Assembly (NCBI RefSeq): GCF_029975155.1
Contig: NZ_JARKPQ010000196.1
Location: forward strand, 1-64,000
Direction: 5' to 3'
DNA length: 64,000 bases
Source: Propionicimonas sp.
Lineage (GTDB): Bacteria; Actinomycetota; Actinomycetes; Propionibacteriales; Propionibacteriaceae
The position numbers and the translations under genes are program-made. This document shows positions 47,705 through 57,800 of the stretch, piece after piece. The notes under the pieces were generated by a model that ran no database searches, was not told where the DNA came from, and saw nothing but the letters and a program-made list of their open reading frames with translations. Position 1 is the stretch's first letter. Every line of letters starts with the position of its first letter.

Positions 47705-48055
47705 GTGAGTGAACTCGACCCGCAGGTGGCCGCCCTGCTGAAGCGGAACGGCGACGGCCTGGTGCCGGCGGTCGTCCAGGACGCGACGTCCGGACGGGTG
47801 CTGATGCTGGCCTGGATGGACGACGAGGCGCTGCATCGCACGCTGACCACCCGCCGTGGCACCTACTGGTCGCGCAGCCGCCAGGCGTACTGGGTGAAGG
47901 GCGAGACCAGCGGCAACACGCAGGCCGTCCGTGAGGTGCGGCTCGACTGCGACGGCGACACCCTGCTGGTGCTGGTCGACCAGGTCGGCCCTGCCTGCCA
48001 CACCGGCTCGACCACCTGCTTCGACGACCGGCTGCTGCTGGCGGAGCCGGCATGA
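47705..48055 (+). CDS. hisI: Phosphoribosyl-AMP cyclohydrolase
   Basis: Third step of histidine synthesis: opens the adenine ring of phosphoribosyl-AMP. The 116-residue protein has [40 protein letters not shown], the metal-binding DCDGDTLL and the zinc cysteines in [12 protein letters not shown]. It is HisI alone, not fused to HisE. It starts at GTG with a -10-like box six bases upstream and overlaps trpE by four bases, so histidine and tryptophan genes share an operon. Confidence 0.95.
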   Translation: MSELDPQVAALLKRNGDGLVPAVVQDATSGRVLMLAWMDDEALHRTLTTRRGTYWSRSRQAYWVKGETSGNTQAVREVRLDCDGDTLLVLVDQVGPACHTGSTTCFDDRLLLAEPA

Positions 48056-49581
48056 CGCTCACCATCGTCCCCGACCTGCCCGGGTTCCTCGCCGCGGGCG
48101 CTACCCGCCGCGTCGTCAGCGTCCACGCGCGGCTGCTGGCCGACGACTTCACGCCGGTCGGCCTCTACCACCAGCTGTGCGGCGAGCGGCCGGGCACCTT
48201 CCTGCTGGAGTCGGCCGAGGGCGGGGTCTGGTCGCGCTGGTCGTTCGTCGGTGTGAACGCGGTCGCCACCCTCACCGAAGCGGCCGGTGCCGCCCACTGG
48301 GCCTTCAGCGGACGGCCGATCACCGGGCTGCCGGACGGCGGCGACCCGCTCCAGGTGCTGGCCCGCACCCTGGACATGCTGCACACCCCGCGCGAGGAGG
48401 ACCTGCCGCCACTGGTCTCCGGCATGGTCGGCTACCTGGGCTACGACGTCGTCCGCCGGTTGGAGCGACTGCCGGACGGCAATCCCGACGACCTCGGCAT
48501 CCCCGAGCTGGTGATGATGCTGGTCTCCGACATGGCCGTGCTCGACCACCACACCGGCGAGGTGTGGCTGGTGGCGAACGCGATCAACTTCGACGACACG
48601 GCCGCGCACATCGAGGACGCCTACGCCGACGCCTGCGCGCGGGTGGAGGCGATGGCCGCCGCGCTGCTCCGGCCGGCCGAACCGCTGGTCGCCGTGCGCG
48701 AGGACGGCACGATGCCGCCCGCGGTGAGGCGGCAGCGCACGTCGGCCGAGTACCAGGCCGCCGTCAGCGCCGCGATCGAGGAGATCCGGGCCGGGGAGGC
48801 CTTCCAGATCGTGCCCAGCCAGCGCTTCGAGACCGACTGCGCCGCCGACGCCCTGGACGTCTACCGGGTGCTGCGCCGCAGCAATCCCAGTCCGTATCTT
48901 TACCTCCTCCGGCTGGACGGCTTCGCGATCGTCGGCTCCAGCCCGGAGGCGCTCGTCCAGGTCACGGGCGGACGGGCCACCACCCACCCGATCGCCGGCA
49001 CCCGCCCCCGCGGCGCCACCGCCGCTGCCGACGCCGGCCTGGAGGCCGAACTGCTGGCCGACGCCAAGGAGGCCGCCGAGCACCTGATGCTGGTCGACCT
49101 GGGCCGCAACGACCTGGGCCGGGTGTGCGTGCCGGGCACGGTCGAGGTGGTCGAGTTCATGAAAGTGCGCCGCTACAGCCACGTGATGCACCTGGAGGCC
49201 GCGGTGTCCGGCACGATCTCGCCCGGTCGCACGGCGCTGGACGCCACGCTGAGCTGCTTCCCCGCCGGCACGCTGTCCGGGGCGCCGAAGGTGCGCGCGA
49301 TGGAGATCATCGACCGCCTGGAGGTGTCCCGGCGCGGGCTGTACGGCGGGGTGGTCGGCTACTTCGACTTCGCCGGCGACTCCGACACGGCGATCGCGAT
49401 CCGCACCGCCGTGCTGAAGGACGGGGTCGCCTACGTCCAGGCCGGGGCGGGGGTGGTCGCCGATTCCGTGCCGGCCAACGAGGACGCGGAGAGCCGCAAC
49501 AAGGCCGCGGCGGTGCTGGCGGCCGTCGCGGATGCCGCGGCGCTGACCCGGCTGGAACGACCGATTCCTGAGAAGGACTAA
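48052..49581 (+). CDS. trpE: Anthranilate synthase component I
   Basis: Makes anthranilate from chorismate with ammonia from a TrpG subunit. The 509-residue protein has the N-terminal feedback region with LLES-EGG-WSRWSF (LLES is the usual Trp-binding element) and the chorismate-binding core with [46 protein letters not shown] and [14 protein letters not shown]. It overlaps hisI by four bases. No trpG or trpD lies in this window, so the glutaminase is encoded elsewhere. Its stop is followed by a 106-base gap before the small membrane gene. Confidence 0.95.
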   Translation: MTLTIVPDLPGFLAAGATRRVVSVHARLLADDFTPVGLYHQLCGERPGTFLLESAEGGVWSRWSFVGVNAVATLTEAAGAAHWAFSGRPITGLPDGGDPLQVLARTLDMLHTPREEDLPPLVSGMVGYLGYDVVRRLERLPDGNPDDLGIPELVMMLVSDMAVLDHHTGEVWLVANAINFDDTAAHIEDAYADACARVEAMAAALLRPAEPLVAVREDGTMPPAVRRQRTSAEYQAAVSAAIEEIRAGEAFQIVPSQRFETDCAADALDVYRVLRRSNPSPYLYLLRLDGFAIVGSSPEALVQVTGGRATTHPIAGTRPRGATAAADAGLEAELLADAKEAAEHLMLVDLGRNDLGRVCVPGTVEVVEFMKVRRYSHVMHLEAAVSGTISPGRTALDATLSCFPAGTLSGAPKVRAMEIIDRLEVSRRGLYGGVVGYFDFAGDSDTAIAIRTAVLKDGVAYVQAGAGVVADSVPANEDAESRNKAAAVLAAVADAAALTRLERPIPEKD

Positions 49582-49687
49582 GGCAATCCTTCAGGCCGGG
49601 GGTGGCGCGAGTCGCGACCCGCGGGCCAATATGGAGTCTTGTTTGGTTTTTCCAACACAGTTCCGTTGACCTCGAGGGAGCGATCGA

Positions 49688-49918
49688 ATGATCGAAAGCG
49701 CTGACCAGGCCACGCGCACTGTCGCCAGGGAGTACCACCACGGCCGGACCCCCGCGGCGTGGGCAGGCAGCATCATCGCTGCCGTGGCGTTCACCTTGGG
49801 GGCGGTCGCGTTTCTACTCGGCCCGAACTGGACCCTGATCTGGGTGGCCGCGGTACTGCTCGTGCTCTCCCTCGTCACCGGTGGCGTGCTGCGCCGGATG
49901 GGTTACGGTCAGTCCTGA
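49688..49918 (+). CDS. HGxxPAAW family small membrane protein
   Basis: 76-residue protein with two membrane helices (about 26-45 and 49-66) and the family hallmark HGRTPAAW near residues 18-25, after REYH. It is found between trpE and trpC in many actinobacteria and has no known function. GAGGGAGCG upstream of the ATG serves as ribosome-binding site. Its TGA is separated from the trpC ATG by a single base, so the two are likely coupled. Confidence 0.85.
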   Translation: MIESADQATRTVAREYHHGRTPAAWAGSIIAAVAFTLGAVAFLLGPNWTLIWVAAVLLVLSLVTGGVLRRMGYGQS

Positions 49919-49919
49919 C

Positions 49920-50699
49920 ATGAGCGTGCTGGACGAGATCATCGCCGGTGTCGTCGAGGATCTCGAGGCCCGTCGCGCCCGCCGTCCCCTCGATGACCTG
50001 GTCGCAGCCGTCGCGACCATGGCACCAGCCCTGGATCCGCTGCCCGCGCTCCGCGCGCCGGGGCTGAGCGTGATCGCCGAGGTGAAGCGGTCCAGTCCCA
50101 GCAAGGGCGCCCTGGCGCCGATCGACGATCCCGCGGCACTGGCCGCCGAATACGCGGCCGGCGGCGCGGCAGCCATCTCCGTGCTCACCGAGCGACGCCG
50201 GTTCGGCGGCAGTCTCGCCGACCTGGCCGCCGTCCGCGCCGCGGTGCCGACGCCACTGCTGCGCAAGGACTTCGTGGTCACCGAGTACCAGCTCTGGGAG
50301 GGACGCGCCGCGGGCGCTGACCTCGCCCTGCTGATCGTGGCCGCGCTGAGCCAGCCACAGCTGGTCGGTCTGCTCGGCCTCGCCGGGCAGCTGGGCGTCA
50401 CCTGCCTCGTCGAGGCCCACACCGCGGACGAGGTCCGCCGCGCCCTCGACGCCGGCGCCGCCCTGATCGGGGTGAACAACCGCGACCTCAAGACCCTCGA
50501 CGTCGACTTGAGCCATTTCCAAGAACTTGCTGAGTTGATTCCCGACGGGCCGGTCAAGGTCGCCGAGTCCGGGATCCTCAGCGTCGACGACGCCGCCCGG
50601 ATGCGGAACGCCGGCGCCGACGCCGTCCTGGTCGGTGAACTGCTGGTGCGCTCGGGCGACCCGAGGTCAGCGGTGGCCGCGCTGCGGTCGCTGGCCTGA
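49920..50699 (+). CDS. trpC: Indole-3-glycerol phosphate synthase
   Basis: Converts carboxyphenylamino-deoxyribulose phosphate to indoleglycerol phosphate. The 259-residue TIM barrel has the catalytic [49 protein letters not shown] (span), [18 protein letters not shown] and [11 protein letters not shown]. Its length is normal. It starts just after the HGxxPAAW gene and ends before three family B repeat units that separate it from trpB. Confidence 0.95.
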   Translation: MSVLDEIIAGVVEDLEARRARRPLDDLVAAVATMAPALDPLPALRAPGLSVIAEVKRSSPSKGALAPIDDPAALAAEYAAGGAAAISVLTERRRFGGSLADLAAVRAAVPTPLLRKDFVVTEYQLWEGRAAGADLALLIVAALSQPQLVGLLGLAGQLGVTCLVEAHTADEVRRALDAGAALIGVNNRDLKTLDVDLSHFQELAELIPDGPVKVAESGILSVDDAARMRNAGADAVLVGELLVRSGDPRSAVAALRSLA

Positions 50700-50718
50700 C
50701 GGGACGCGCCCGCCATCC

Positions 50719-50787
50719 GTCATCCCGGCGAACACCGTGTCATCCCGGCGAACGCGGTGTCATCCCGGCGAACGCCGGGATCTCCGA
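50719..50787 (+). repeat. Family B repeats, three tandem units
   Basis: Units at 50719-50738 (GTCATCCCGGCGAACACCGT), 50739-50758 (GTCATCCCGGCGAACGCGGT) and a full 29-base copy at 50759-50787. The third equals the sequence in the gatA end. The 20-base period suggests unequal amplification of the half-site. They lie between trpC and trpB in the operon. Confidence 0.85.
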
Positions 50788-50822
50788 CGGTGGTCGGTTG
50801 CCCGGCACGGTCGGGAGTGTGA

Positions 50823-52079
50823 GTGAATAGGGGCGTGACCCCTTTCCCGTTGCCTGACGCGGCCGGACACTACGACGTCTTCGGTGGCCGCTACGTGCCC
50901 GAGGCACTGGTTGCCGCGCTCAACCAGCTCGAGGCGGAGTTCGACACCGCGATGGGGGACCCGTCCTTCTGGCGTGAGCTGGACGACCTGCGCCGCAACT
51001 ATTCCGGTCGGCCCACCCCGCTCACGGAGGCGCCGCGGTTCAGCCGGCACTGCGGCAACGCGCGCGTCCTGCTCAAGCGGGAGGACCTCAACCACACCGG
51101 CTCGCACAAGATCAACAACGTGCTCGGCCAGGCGCTGCTGACGCGGCGGATGGGCAAGACCCGGGTGATCGCGGAGACCGGCGCGGGGCAGCACGGCGTG
51201 GCCACCGCGACCGCCGCGGCGCTGCTGGGCATGGAGTGCCGGGTGTACATGGGCAGGGTCGACACCGACCGGCAGGCGCTCAACGTGGCCCGGATGCAGC
51301 TGCTGGGCGCGGAGGTGATCGCGGTCGAGTCCGGCAGCCAGACGCTGAAGGACGCGATGAACGAGGCCATGCGCGACTGGGTGGCCAGCGTGGACAACAC
51401 CCACTACCTGATCGGCACGGTCGCCGGCCCGCACCCGTTCCCGAAGATGGTCAAGGAGTTCCACCGGGTGATCAGCACCGAGATCCGCGAGCAGATGCTG
51501 GGCCGGTTCGGGCGGCTGCCCGACGCGGTCGCGGCCTGCGTGGGTGGTGGCTCGAACGCGATGGGCACCTTCGCCGACTTCATCGACACCCCCGAGGTCG
51601 CGCTGTACGGGTTCGAGGCCGGCGGGGAGGGCGTGGAGACCGGACGCCACGCCGCGGCCATCCAGGGCGGCTCGATCGGCGTCCTGCACGGCATGCGCAC
51701 CTACATCCTGCAGGACGATGACGGCCAGACGATGGAGTCGCACTCGATCTCCGCCGGGCTGGACTACCCCGGCGTCGGGCCCGAGCACTCGTGGCTCGCG
51801 GCGACGGGCCGCGCGGCCTACGAGGCGGTGACGGACGCGGAGGCGATGGCGGCGTTCGAGTTGCTGACGAGGACCGAGGGCATCATGCCGGCGATCGAGT
51901 CCGCGCACGCGCTGGCCGGGGTGATCCGGCTGGGCCAGCGGCTGGCCGTCGAGCAGCCCGAGGCCGAGCCGACCATCGTGGTCTGCCTGTCCGGTCGCGG
52001 CGACAAGGACGTGGACACCGCGATCACCTACTTCGGACTCACCGGCAAGCCCGACGCGACCACCGGAGGTGTGAAGTGA
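50823..52079 (+). CDS. trpB: Tryptophan synthase beta chain
   Basis: PLP subunit that joins indole and serine to make tryptophan. The 418-residue protein has the PLP lysine Lys96 in HTGSHKINN, the glutamate of ETGAGQHG, the phosphate-binding GGGSNAMG, and the C-terminal CLSGRGDKD. It starts at GTG 50823 with GGGAG upstream, 123 bases after trpC because repeats lie between. It overlaps trpA by four bases (GTGA). Confidence 0.96.
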   Translation: MNRGVTPFPLPDAAGHYDVFGGRYVPEALVAALNQLEAEFDTAMGDPSFWRELDDLRRNYSGRPTPLTEAPRFSRHCGNARVLLKREDLNHTGSHKINNVLGQALLTRRMGKTRVIAETGAGQHGVATATAAALLGMECRVYMGRVDTDRQALNVARMQLLGAEVIAVESGSQTLKDAMNEAMRDWVASVDNTHYLIGTVAGPHPFPKMVKEFHRVISTEIREQMLGRFGRLPDAVAACVGGGSNAMGTFADFIDTPEVALYGFEAGGEGVETGRHAAAIQGGSIGVLHGMRTYILQDDDGQTMESHSISAGLDYPGVGPEHSWLAATGRAAYEAVTDAEAMAAFELLTRTEGIMPAIESAHALAGVIRLGQRLAVEQPEAEPTIVVCLSGRGDKDVDTAITYFGLTGKPDATTGGVK

Positions 52080-53008
52080 CCGCCGAACGAAAAGGGGACG
52101 GATCCTTTTCCGTTCACCCCGGACCGAGTGCCGAACCGTCCCCGGTCTCGTTCCGGCCCGGCTCAGAACCGGGGACGGTTCCTCTCTCGGTCCACTCTTC
52201 CGCTTCGGCCTTCGCCGCCGCGCGGGCCGAGGGTCGTGGCGCCCTGGTCGGCTACCTGCCGGTCGGCTACCCGTCCGTGGCGGGTTCGCTCGCCGCGCTG
52301 AAGGCGTTGTGCGGCGAGGGCGGGGACGGGCCGGGCGTCGACCTGGTCGAGATCGGTCTGCCGTACTCCGACCCGATGATGGACGGGCCGGTGATCCAGC
52401 GTGCCGGGACCAGGGCGCTGGAGCGCGGCGTCCGGACGCGGGACGTGTTCGCGGCCGTCGAGGCCGTCCGCTCGACCGGGACGCAGGCCGTGGTGATGAC
52501 CTACTGGAACCTGGTCGACCGCTACGGTGTGGACGCGTTCTCGCGCGACCTCGCCAACGCCGGCGGCTCCGGCCTGATCACGCCGGACCTGATCCCCGAC
52601 GAGGCGGACGACTGGCTGGCCGCCTCGGAGGCGCACGGGCTCGACCGGATCTTCCTGGTGTCGCCCTCGTCCACCGACGAGCGGATCGTCGCGACCGCGA
52701 AGGCGGGCCGCGGCTGGCTGTACGCGACCTCGGTGATGGGCGTGACCGGAACGCGGTCGTCGAGCCCGACCGCCGCCCCCGACCTCGTCGCCCGGATCCG
52801 CGCGCTCGCCCCGGAGACCCTCGTCGGCGTCGGCCTGGGCGTCTCGAACGGGGACCAGGCCGCGGACGTCTGCACCTACGCCGACGCCGTGATCGTCGGC
52901 TCGGCGTTCATCAAGCCGCTCCTGGCGGCCGACGACGCCGGCACACCCGATGACCTCACCGGGATGCGCGCGGTGCTGGCCGATCTGGTCGCCGGCGTGC
53001 GTCGCTGA
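52076..53008 (+). CDS. trpA: Tryptophan synthase alpha chain with repeat-encoded N-terminal extension
   Basis: Splits indoleglycerol phosphate into indole and glyceraldehyde 3-phosphate and channels indole to TrpB. The catalytic residues are Glu92 ([11 protein letters not shown]) and Asp103 (MMDGPVIQ); in Salmonella they are 49 and 60. The 310-residue protein is thus about 40 residues longer at the N-terminus. Codons 4-39 lie entirely in two dispersed palindromes (52085-52116, 52121-52193), and the usual start begins at [13 protein letters not shown]. The GTG at 52076 couples with the trpB stop; an internal start near codon 40 cannot be excluded. Confidence 0.92.
   Translation: MTAERKGDGSFSVHPGPSAEPSPVSFRPGSEPGTVPLSVHSSASAFAAARAEGRGALVGYLPVGYPSVAGSLAALKALCGEGGDGPGVDLVEIGLPYSDPMMDGPVIQRAGTRALERGVRTRDVFAAVEAVRSTGTQAVVMTYWNLVDRYGVDAFSRDLANAGGSGLITPDLIPDEADDWLAASEAHGLDRIFLVSPSSTDERIVATAKAGRGWLYATSVMGVTGTRSSSPTAAPDLVARIRALAPETLVGVGLGVSNGDQAADVCTYADAVIVGSAFIKPLLAADDAGTPDDLTGMRAVLADLVAGVRR
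52085..52116 (+). repeat. Family A palindrome inside trpA
   Basis: GAACGAAAAGGGGACGGATC then CTTTTCCGTTCA, a copy of the RAYT-flanking element. It lies just behind the trpA start codon and is open in the trpA frame ([11 protein letters not shown]). Confidence 0.87.
52121..52193 (+). repeat. Palindromic element, family E, inside trpA
   Basis: GACCGAG...GAACCGTCCCCGGT (52122-52146) pairs with ACCGGGGACGGTTC...CTCGGTC (52168-52192) around a 21-base loop. The right arm is shared with 19179-19201. It also reads through in the trpA frame. Confidence 0.75.
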
Positions 53009-53020
53009 GGCTGTGTGCCC

Positions 53021-53060
53021 CTGAGCTTGACGAAGGGCAAGGGGGCTTCGTCAAGCTCAG
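53021..53060. terminator. Family D hairpin after trpA
   Basis: CTGAGCTTGACGAAG (53021-53035) and CTTCGTCAAGCTCAG (53046-53060) form a perfect 15-bp stem with a 10-base loop. It consists of two family D repeats in inverted orientation and is well placed to end the hisI-trp operon. Confidence 0.65.
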
Positions 53061-53103
53061 CCGGCATGGGCTCGTCGGGCCCGGCCGGCATGTGGTGGCA
53101 GGG

Positions 53104-53109
53104 CAGAAT
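53104..53109 (+). promoter_or_regulatory. -10 element, leaderless Sco1-type gene
   Basis: CAGAAT ends six bases before the GTG at 53116. Confidence 0.45.
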
Positions 53110-53115
53110 GGCGGG

Positions 53116-53745
53116 GTGAACCGGAGACTGCTGGCTGGGGGAGCGTTGCTCCTCGCCCTGCTCGCCGGCTGCACGCCCCCGGCGACGGTCACGGTGCCGA
53201 GCGCGAGCGCCACGGGATCCGGGTACCTGGGGGCGGAACTGACCACCCCCTACCAGTTGCCCGACGTGACGCTGCAGGCGTCGACGGGCAAGGACTTCAG
53301 CCTGCGCACCGGCTCGACCGCGCCGGTGCTCGTGCTCTACTTCGGCTACACGAACTGCCCCGACATCTGCCTCGGCACGCTCACCGACCTCGCCTCGGCG
53401 CTGAACCGCGTACCCGAGGACGTCCGGGCGAAGATCCAGGTGGCGCTGATCACGGTCGACCCCGAGCGGGACACCCCGACGGTGATGGCCGACTACCTCG
53501 AGCGGATCGATCCCGACTTCATCGGGCTCACCGGCGACATGGACCGGATCGAGAAGGTGGCCGCCGCCGTGGGCGTGGCCATCGAGGGTGTCGAGCAGCG
53601 GCCGGACGGTGGCTACGACGTCAACCACACCGCCCAGGTGATCGGCTTCAACGCCGGGCGCGAGGGCGTCGTGGTCTGGACCCAGGGCACCCCGATCGCC
53701 ACCTATCGAGCCGATCTGGAGCGCCTGGTTCGACAGCAGGGTTGA
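53116..53745 (+). CDS. SCO1/SenC-type copper-chaperone lipoprotein
   Basis: 209-residue lipoprotein with signal (about 1-17) and lipobox LLAGC, then a Ser/Thr/Ala linker and a thioredoxin-fold SCO1 domain. The copper ligands are CPDIC in FGYTNCPDICLG and the His in VNHTAQVIGF. SCO1 proteins deliver copper to the CuA site of cytochrome c oxidase on the outer face. It starts at GTG 53116, six bases after CAGAAT. It stands between the trp operon and lgt, which would anchor it. Confidence 0.9.
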   Translation: MNRRLLAGGALLLALLAGCTPPATVTVPSASATGSGYLGAELTTPYQLPDVTLQASTGKDFSLRTGSTAPVLVLYFGYTNCPDICLGTLTDLASALNRVPEDVRAKIQVALITVDPERDTPTVMADYLERIDPDFIGLTGDMDRIEKVAAAVGVAIEGVEQRPDGGYDVNHTAQVIGFNAGREGVVVWTQGTPIATYRADLERLVRQQG

Positions 53746-53766
53746 CCAGCCGGTAAGGATGGGCTC

Positions 53767-54627
53767 GTGCCGCTGTTCATCCCTAGCCCGTCGATCAGCT
53801 CGTTCCAGCTCGGACCGCTGACGATCCACATCTACGCGCTGTGCCTGATCACCGGGATCATCGTGGCCTGGACCATCGGCGTCCGGCGGTGGCATGCCCG
53901 CGGTGGTACGGCCGAGACGTTCGAGACCGTCCTGCTGTGGGCGATCCCGATCGGCATCGTCGGCGCCCGGCTGTACCACGTCCTCACCCACCTGGGCGAC
54001 TACTTCGCCCCCGGCGCCACCCAGCACTGGTGGGCGATCTGGGAGGGCGGCATCGCGATCTACGGCGCGATCGGCTTCGGCGCGCTCGCGGCGTGGATCG
54101 CCGCGCGCCAGCAGAAGATCGCCTTCGCCGCACTGGCGGACGCGCTGGCGCCCGGGATCGCGGTCGGCCAGGCCATCGGCCGGTTCGGCAACTGGTTCAA
54201 CCAGGAGCTCTACGGCCAGCCGACCGACCTGCCGTGGGGCCTGGAGATCGACCCCGCCCACCGTGCGCCGGGCTTCGAGCAGTACGCGACGTTCCACCCC
54301 ACCTTCATCTACGAGTCGCTGTGGAACCTGTTCGTCTTCGCCGCGCTGATCTGGGCCGACCGGAGGTTCCGGCTGGGCCGGGGCAAGGTGTTCGCGCTGT
54401 ACGTCGCGCTCTACGGCTTCGGCCGGATCTTCACCGAGCACATCCGGCTCGACTACTCCTACGACACCTTCGGACCGATCCGGTTCAACGAGGCCGTCGC
54501 GATGCTGATCTGCCTCGCCGGCGTGGCGCTGTTCGCCTGGCTGTGGAAGTTCCGTCCGGGTCGTGAGGAGGTCGTCGAGTTCCGTTCGGCGACCCCGGCG
54601 GAGGACGGCGGCGCCCCGTCCGAATAG
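53767..54627 (+). CDS. lgt: Prolipoprotein diacylglyceryl transferase
   Basis: Attaches diacylglycerol to the lipobox cysteine of lipoproteins in the membrane. The 286-residue protein has about seven membrane segments, the family signature GRFGNWFNQELYG near residue 138, RLYHVLTHLGDYF, and the terminal RIFTEHIRLDYSYD motif. It starts at GTG with AAGGA seven bases upstream. In actinobacteria lgt usually follows trpA, as here after the Sco1 gene. Substrates in this window include the proteins at 4052 and 53116. Confidence 0.95.
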   Translation: MPLFIPSPSISSFQLGPLTIHIYALCLITGIIVAWTIGVRRWHARGGTAETFETVLLWAIPIGIVGARLYHVLTHLGDYFAPGATQHWWAIWEGGIAIYGAIGFGALAAWIAARQQKIAFAALADALAPGIAVGQAIGRFGNWFNQELYGQPTDLPWGLEIDPAHRAPGFEQYATFHPTFIYESLWNLFVFAALIWADRRFRLGRGKVFALYVALYGFGRIFTEHIRLDYSYDTFGPIRFNEAVAMLICLAGVALFAWLWKFRPGREEVVEFRSATPAEDGGAPSE

Positions 54628-54803
54628 CGGGCCTCCCGACCGCCATTCGGACGCTCACAAGGGGCTGGCGTCGTCCATGATTCAGTCGCGGACGCGGGTG
54701 CCGGATCGGCCGTGGAGTAGGCTCGCGCCCTAGCGTGCAGCGTCGGCGTGCTGGCCGGCCCGGCCGCACCGCCCCGCGCGCTCGCGCAGATGGGAGTGAT
54801 CAG

Positions 54804-57800
54804 ATGGCGTTGACGACGATGCCCAGCCGCCCCGGGGAGGGGCTCTACGACCCCGCGTACGAGCACGACGCCTGCGGGGTGGCCTTCGTCGCCCAGTTGA
54901 GCGGCGAACCGGCCCACGACATCGTCGCCAAGGGCCTCACGGCCCTGGAGAACCTCGATCACCGTGGCGCCACCGGCGCCGATCCGGCCGCCGGCGACGG
55001 TGCCGGCATGCTGCTGCAGGTCCCCGATCGCTTCCTGCGCGAAGTGGTCGACTTCGACCTGCCCGATCCCGGTCACTACGCGACGGGCATGGCGTTCCTG
55101 CCGACCGAACCGGTGGCGCGGGCCTCGGCCAAGCGGACGATCGAGTTCCTCGCCACGGAAGAGGGCGTGGTCGTGCACGGCTGGCGCCAGGTGCCGACCG
55201 ACAGCTCGACCCTGAGCCCGATCTCCGCGCAGAACATGCCGCACTTCGAGCAGATCTTCGTCTCCGGCCCCGGGCAGGAGGCCGGCCTCGACCTCGATCG
55301 CGTGGTGTATCCGCTGCGGGCACGGGTGCGTTCGGAGGCCGGCGTCTACTTCGCCTCCCTGTCGTCGCGGACCACCGTGTACAAGGGCATGCTGACCACC
55401 CAACAGCTGGCCGAGGTCTTCAGCGACCTGCTGGACGAACGGGTGGAAAGTGCGCTCGCCCTCGTCCACTCGCGGTTCTCCACGAACACCTTCCCGGCCT
55501 GGGAGCTGGCGCACCCGTACCGGCTGATGGCCCACAACGGCGAGATCAACACCGTCAAGGGCAACCGCAACTGGATGCGTGCGCGCGAGGCGCTGCTGGC
55601 CACCGACACGATCAGGGGCGAGCTGTCCCGGGTCTTCCCGATCTGCACCCCGGGCGGTTCCGACTCGGCGTCGTTCGACGAGGTGCTGGAACTGCTGCAC
55701 CTCGGCGGACGGACGCTGCCGCACGCCGTGCTGATGATGATCCCCGAGGCGTGGGAGAACCACAACGAGATGGACGAGGCCCGCCGGGCCTTCTACTCGT
55801 TCCACTCCTCGCTGATGGAACCCTGGGACGGGCCCGCGTCCGTCACGTTCACCGACGGCACCCTGATCGGTGCGGTGCTCGACCGCAACGGCCTGCGTCC
55901 CGGGCGCTACTGGGTGACCGACGACGGCCTGGTGGTGTTCGCCTCCGAGGCCGGCGTGCTGGACATCGAGCCGGCGAAGGTCGTGGAGAAGGGCAGGATG
56001 AAGCCGGGTCGCATGCTGCTGGTCGACCTCGCCCAGCACCGGCTGATCAACGACGACGAGATCAAGGCCCAGCTGGCGGCCGAACACCCGTACGCCGAGT
56101 GGCTGGCCGCGGGCCGCGTCGACCTCGACGAGCTGCCCGAGCAGCAGCACGTCGTGCACAGCCACGCCTCGGTGACCCGGCGCCAGCAGGTGTTCGGGTA
56201 CAGCCATGAGGAACAGCGGATGATCATCGCGCCGATGGCGAACACCGGCGTCGAACCGATCGGCTCGATGGGCTCCGACACCCCGGTGGCCGTGCTGGCC
56301 GACCGGCCACGGCTGCTGTTCGACTACTTCGCCCAGCTGTTCGCCCAGGTGACCAACCCGCCGCTCGACGCGATCCGCGAGGAGCTCGTCACCTCGTTGG
56401 CCGCCACCTTCGGACCGGAGGGCAACCTGCTCCAGCCAGGCCCCGACTCCTGCCACCAGATCGTGATCGGCTACCCGATCCTCGACTCCGACCAGTTGGC
56501 GAAGCTCGTCCGGATCAACCGGGACGGGTCGATGCCCGACTTCGACACCCATGTCGTGCGCGGCCTGTACGACGTCGAGGGCGGCGGCGCCGCGCTGAAG
56601 GCGAAGCTCGACGAGCTGTGCGGCCAGGTCAGCGAGGCCATCGCCCGCGGCTGCCGGACGATCATCCTGTCCGACCGGCACTCCAACGCCGAGCTCGCGC
56701 CGATCCCGTCCCTGCTGCTCACCGCGGCGATCCACCACCACCTGGTGCGGGAGAAGACCCGCACCAAGGTCGGCCTGATCGTCGAGGCGGGCGACGTGCG
56801 CGAGGTGCACCACGTGGCCCTGCTGATCGGCTACGGCGCGGCCGCGGTGAACCCCTATCTCGCGTTCGAGAGCGCGGAGGACCTCGCCCGCCGCGAATGG
56901 CTGGTGAGCGTCGAGCCCGAGCAGGCCGTGTACAACGTCCGCAAGGCGCTGGGCAAGGGCGTGCTGAAGGTGATGTCCAAGATGGGCGTCTCCACGATCG
57001 CGTCCTACACCGGTGCGCAGATCTTCGAGGCGCTGGGCCTGTCCAGCGAACTCGTCGAGCAGTACTTCACCGGCACCACGAGCCGGATCGAGGGCATCGG
57101 GCTGGACGAGATCGCCGAGGAGGTGGCCCGGCGGCACGCGCGCGCCTACCCGCCGGACGGCATCCCGCTGCCGCACCGCACGCTCAGCGGCGGCGGCGAG
57201 TACAAGTGGCGCCGCGAGGGGCCGCCGCACCTGTTCGACCCGGAGACCGTCTTCCGGCTGCAGCACTCCACCCGGCAGAAGCGCTACGACGTGTTCAAGG
57301 CGTACACCGCGCGGGTGGACGACCAGTCCCAGCGGCTGATGACGCTGCGCGGCCTGCTGGAGTTCGATCCGGAGCGCACCCCCGTGCCGATCGAGGAGGT
57401 GGAACCGGTCAGCGAGATCGTGAAGCGGTTCTCCACGGGCGCGATGAGCTACGGCTCGATCAGCCAGGAGGCGCACGAGACGCTGGCGATCGCCATGAAC
57501 CGGCTGGGCGCCAAGTCCAACACCGGGGAGGGTGGCGAGGACGCCGACCGGCTGCACGACCCGTCCCGGCGCAGTGCGATCAAGCAGGTCGCGTCCGGCC
57601 GGTTCGGGGTGACCAGCGACTACCTGACCAACGCCGACGACATCCAGATCAAGATGGCCCAGGGCGCCAAGCCCGGCGAGGGCGGCCAGCTGCCCGGCCA
57701 GAAGGTCTACCCGTGGGTGGCCAGGACCCGGCACTCGACGCCGGGAGTGGGCCTGATCTCGCCGCCGCCGCACCACGACATCTACTCGATCGAGGACCTC

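Noticed and set aside
49582-49687. Tryptophan attenuator or leader peptide within the trp operon
   Set aside because: No short frame with clustered Trp codons and no terminator/antiterminator pair could be found.
50719-50787. 20-base tandem units as a minisatellite or CRISPR
   Set aside because: They are half-copies of the family B palindrome found elsewhere; no spacers.
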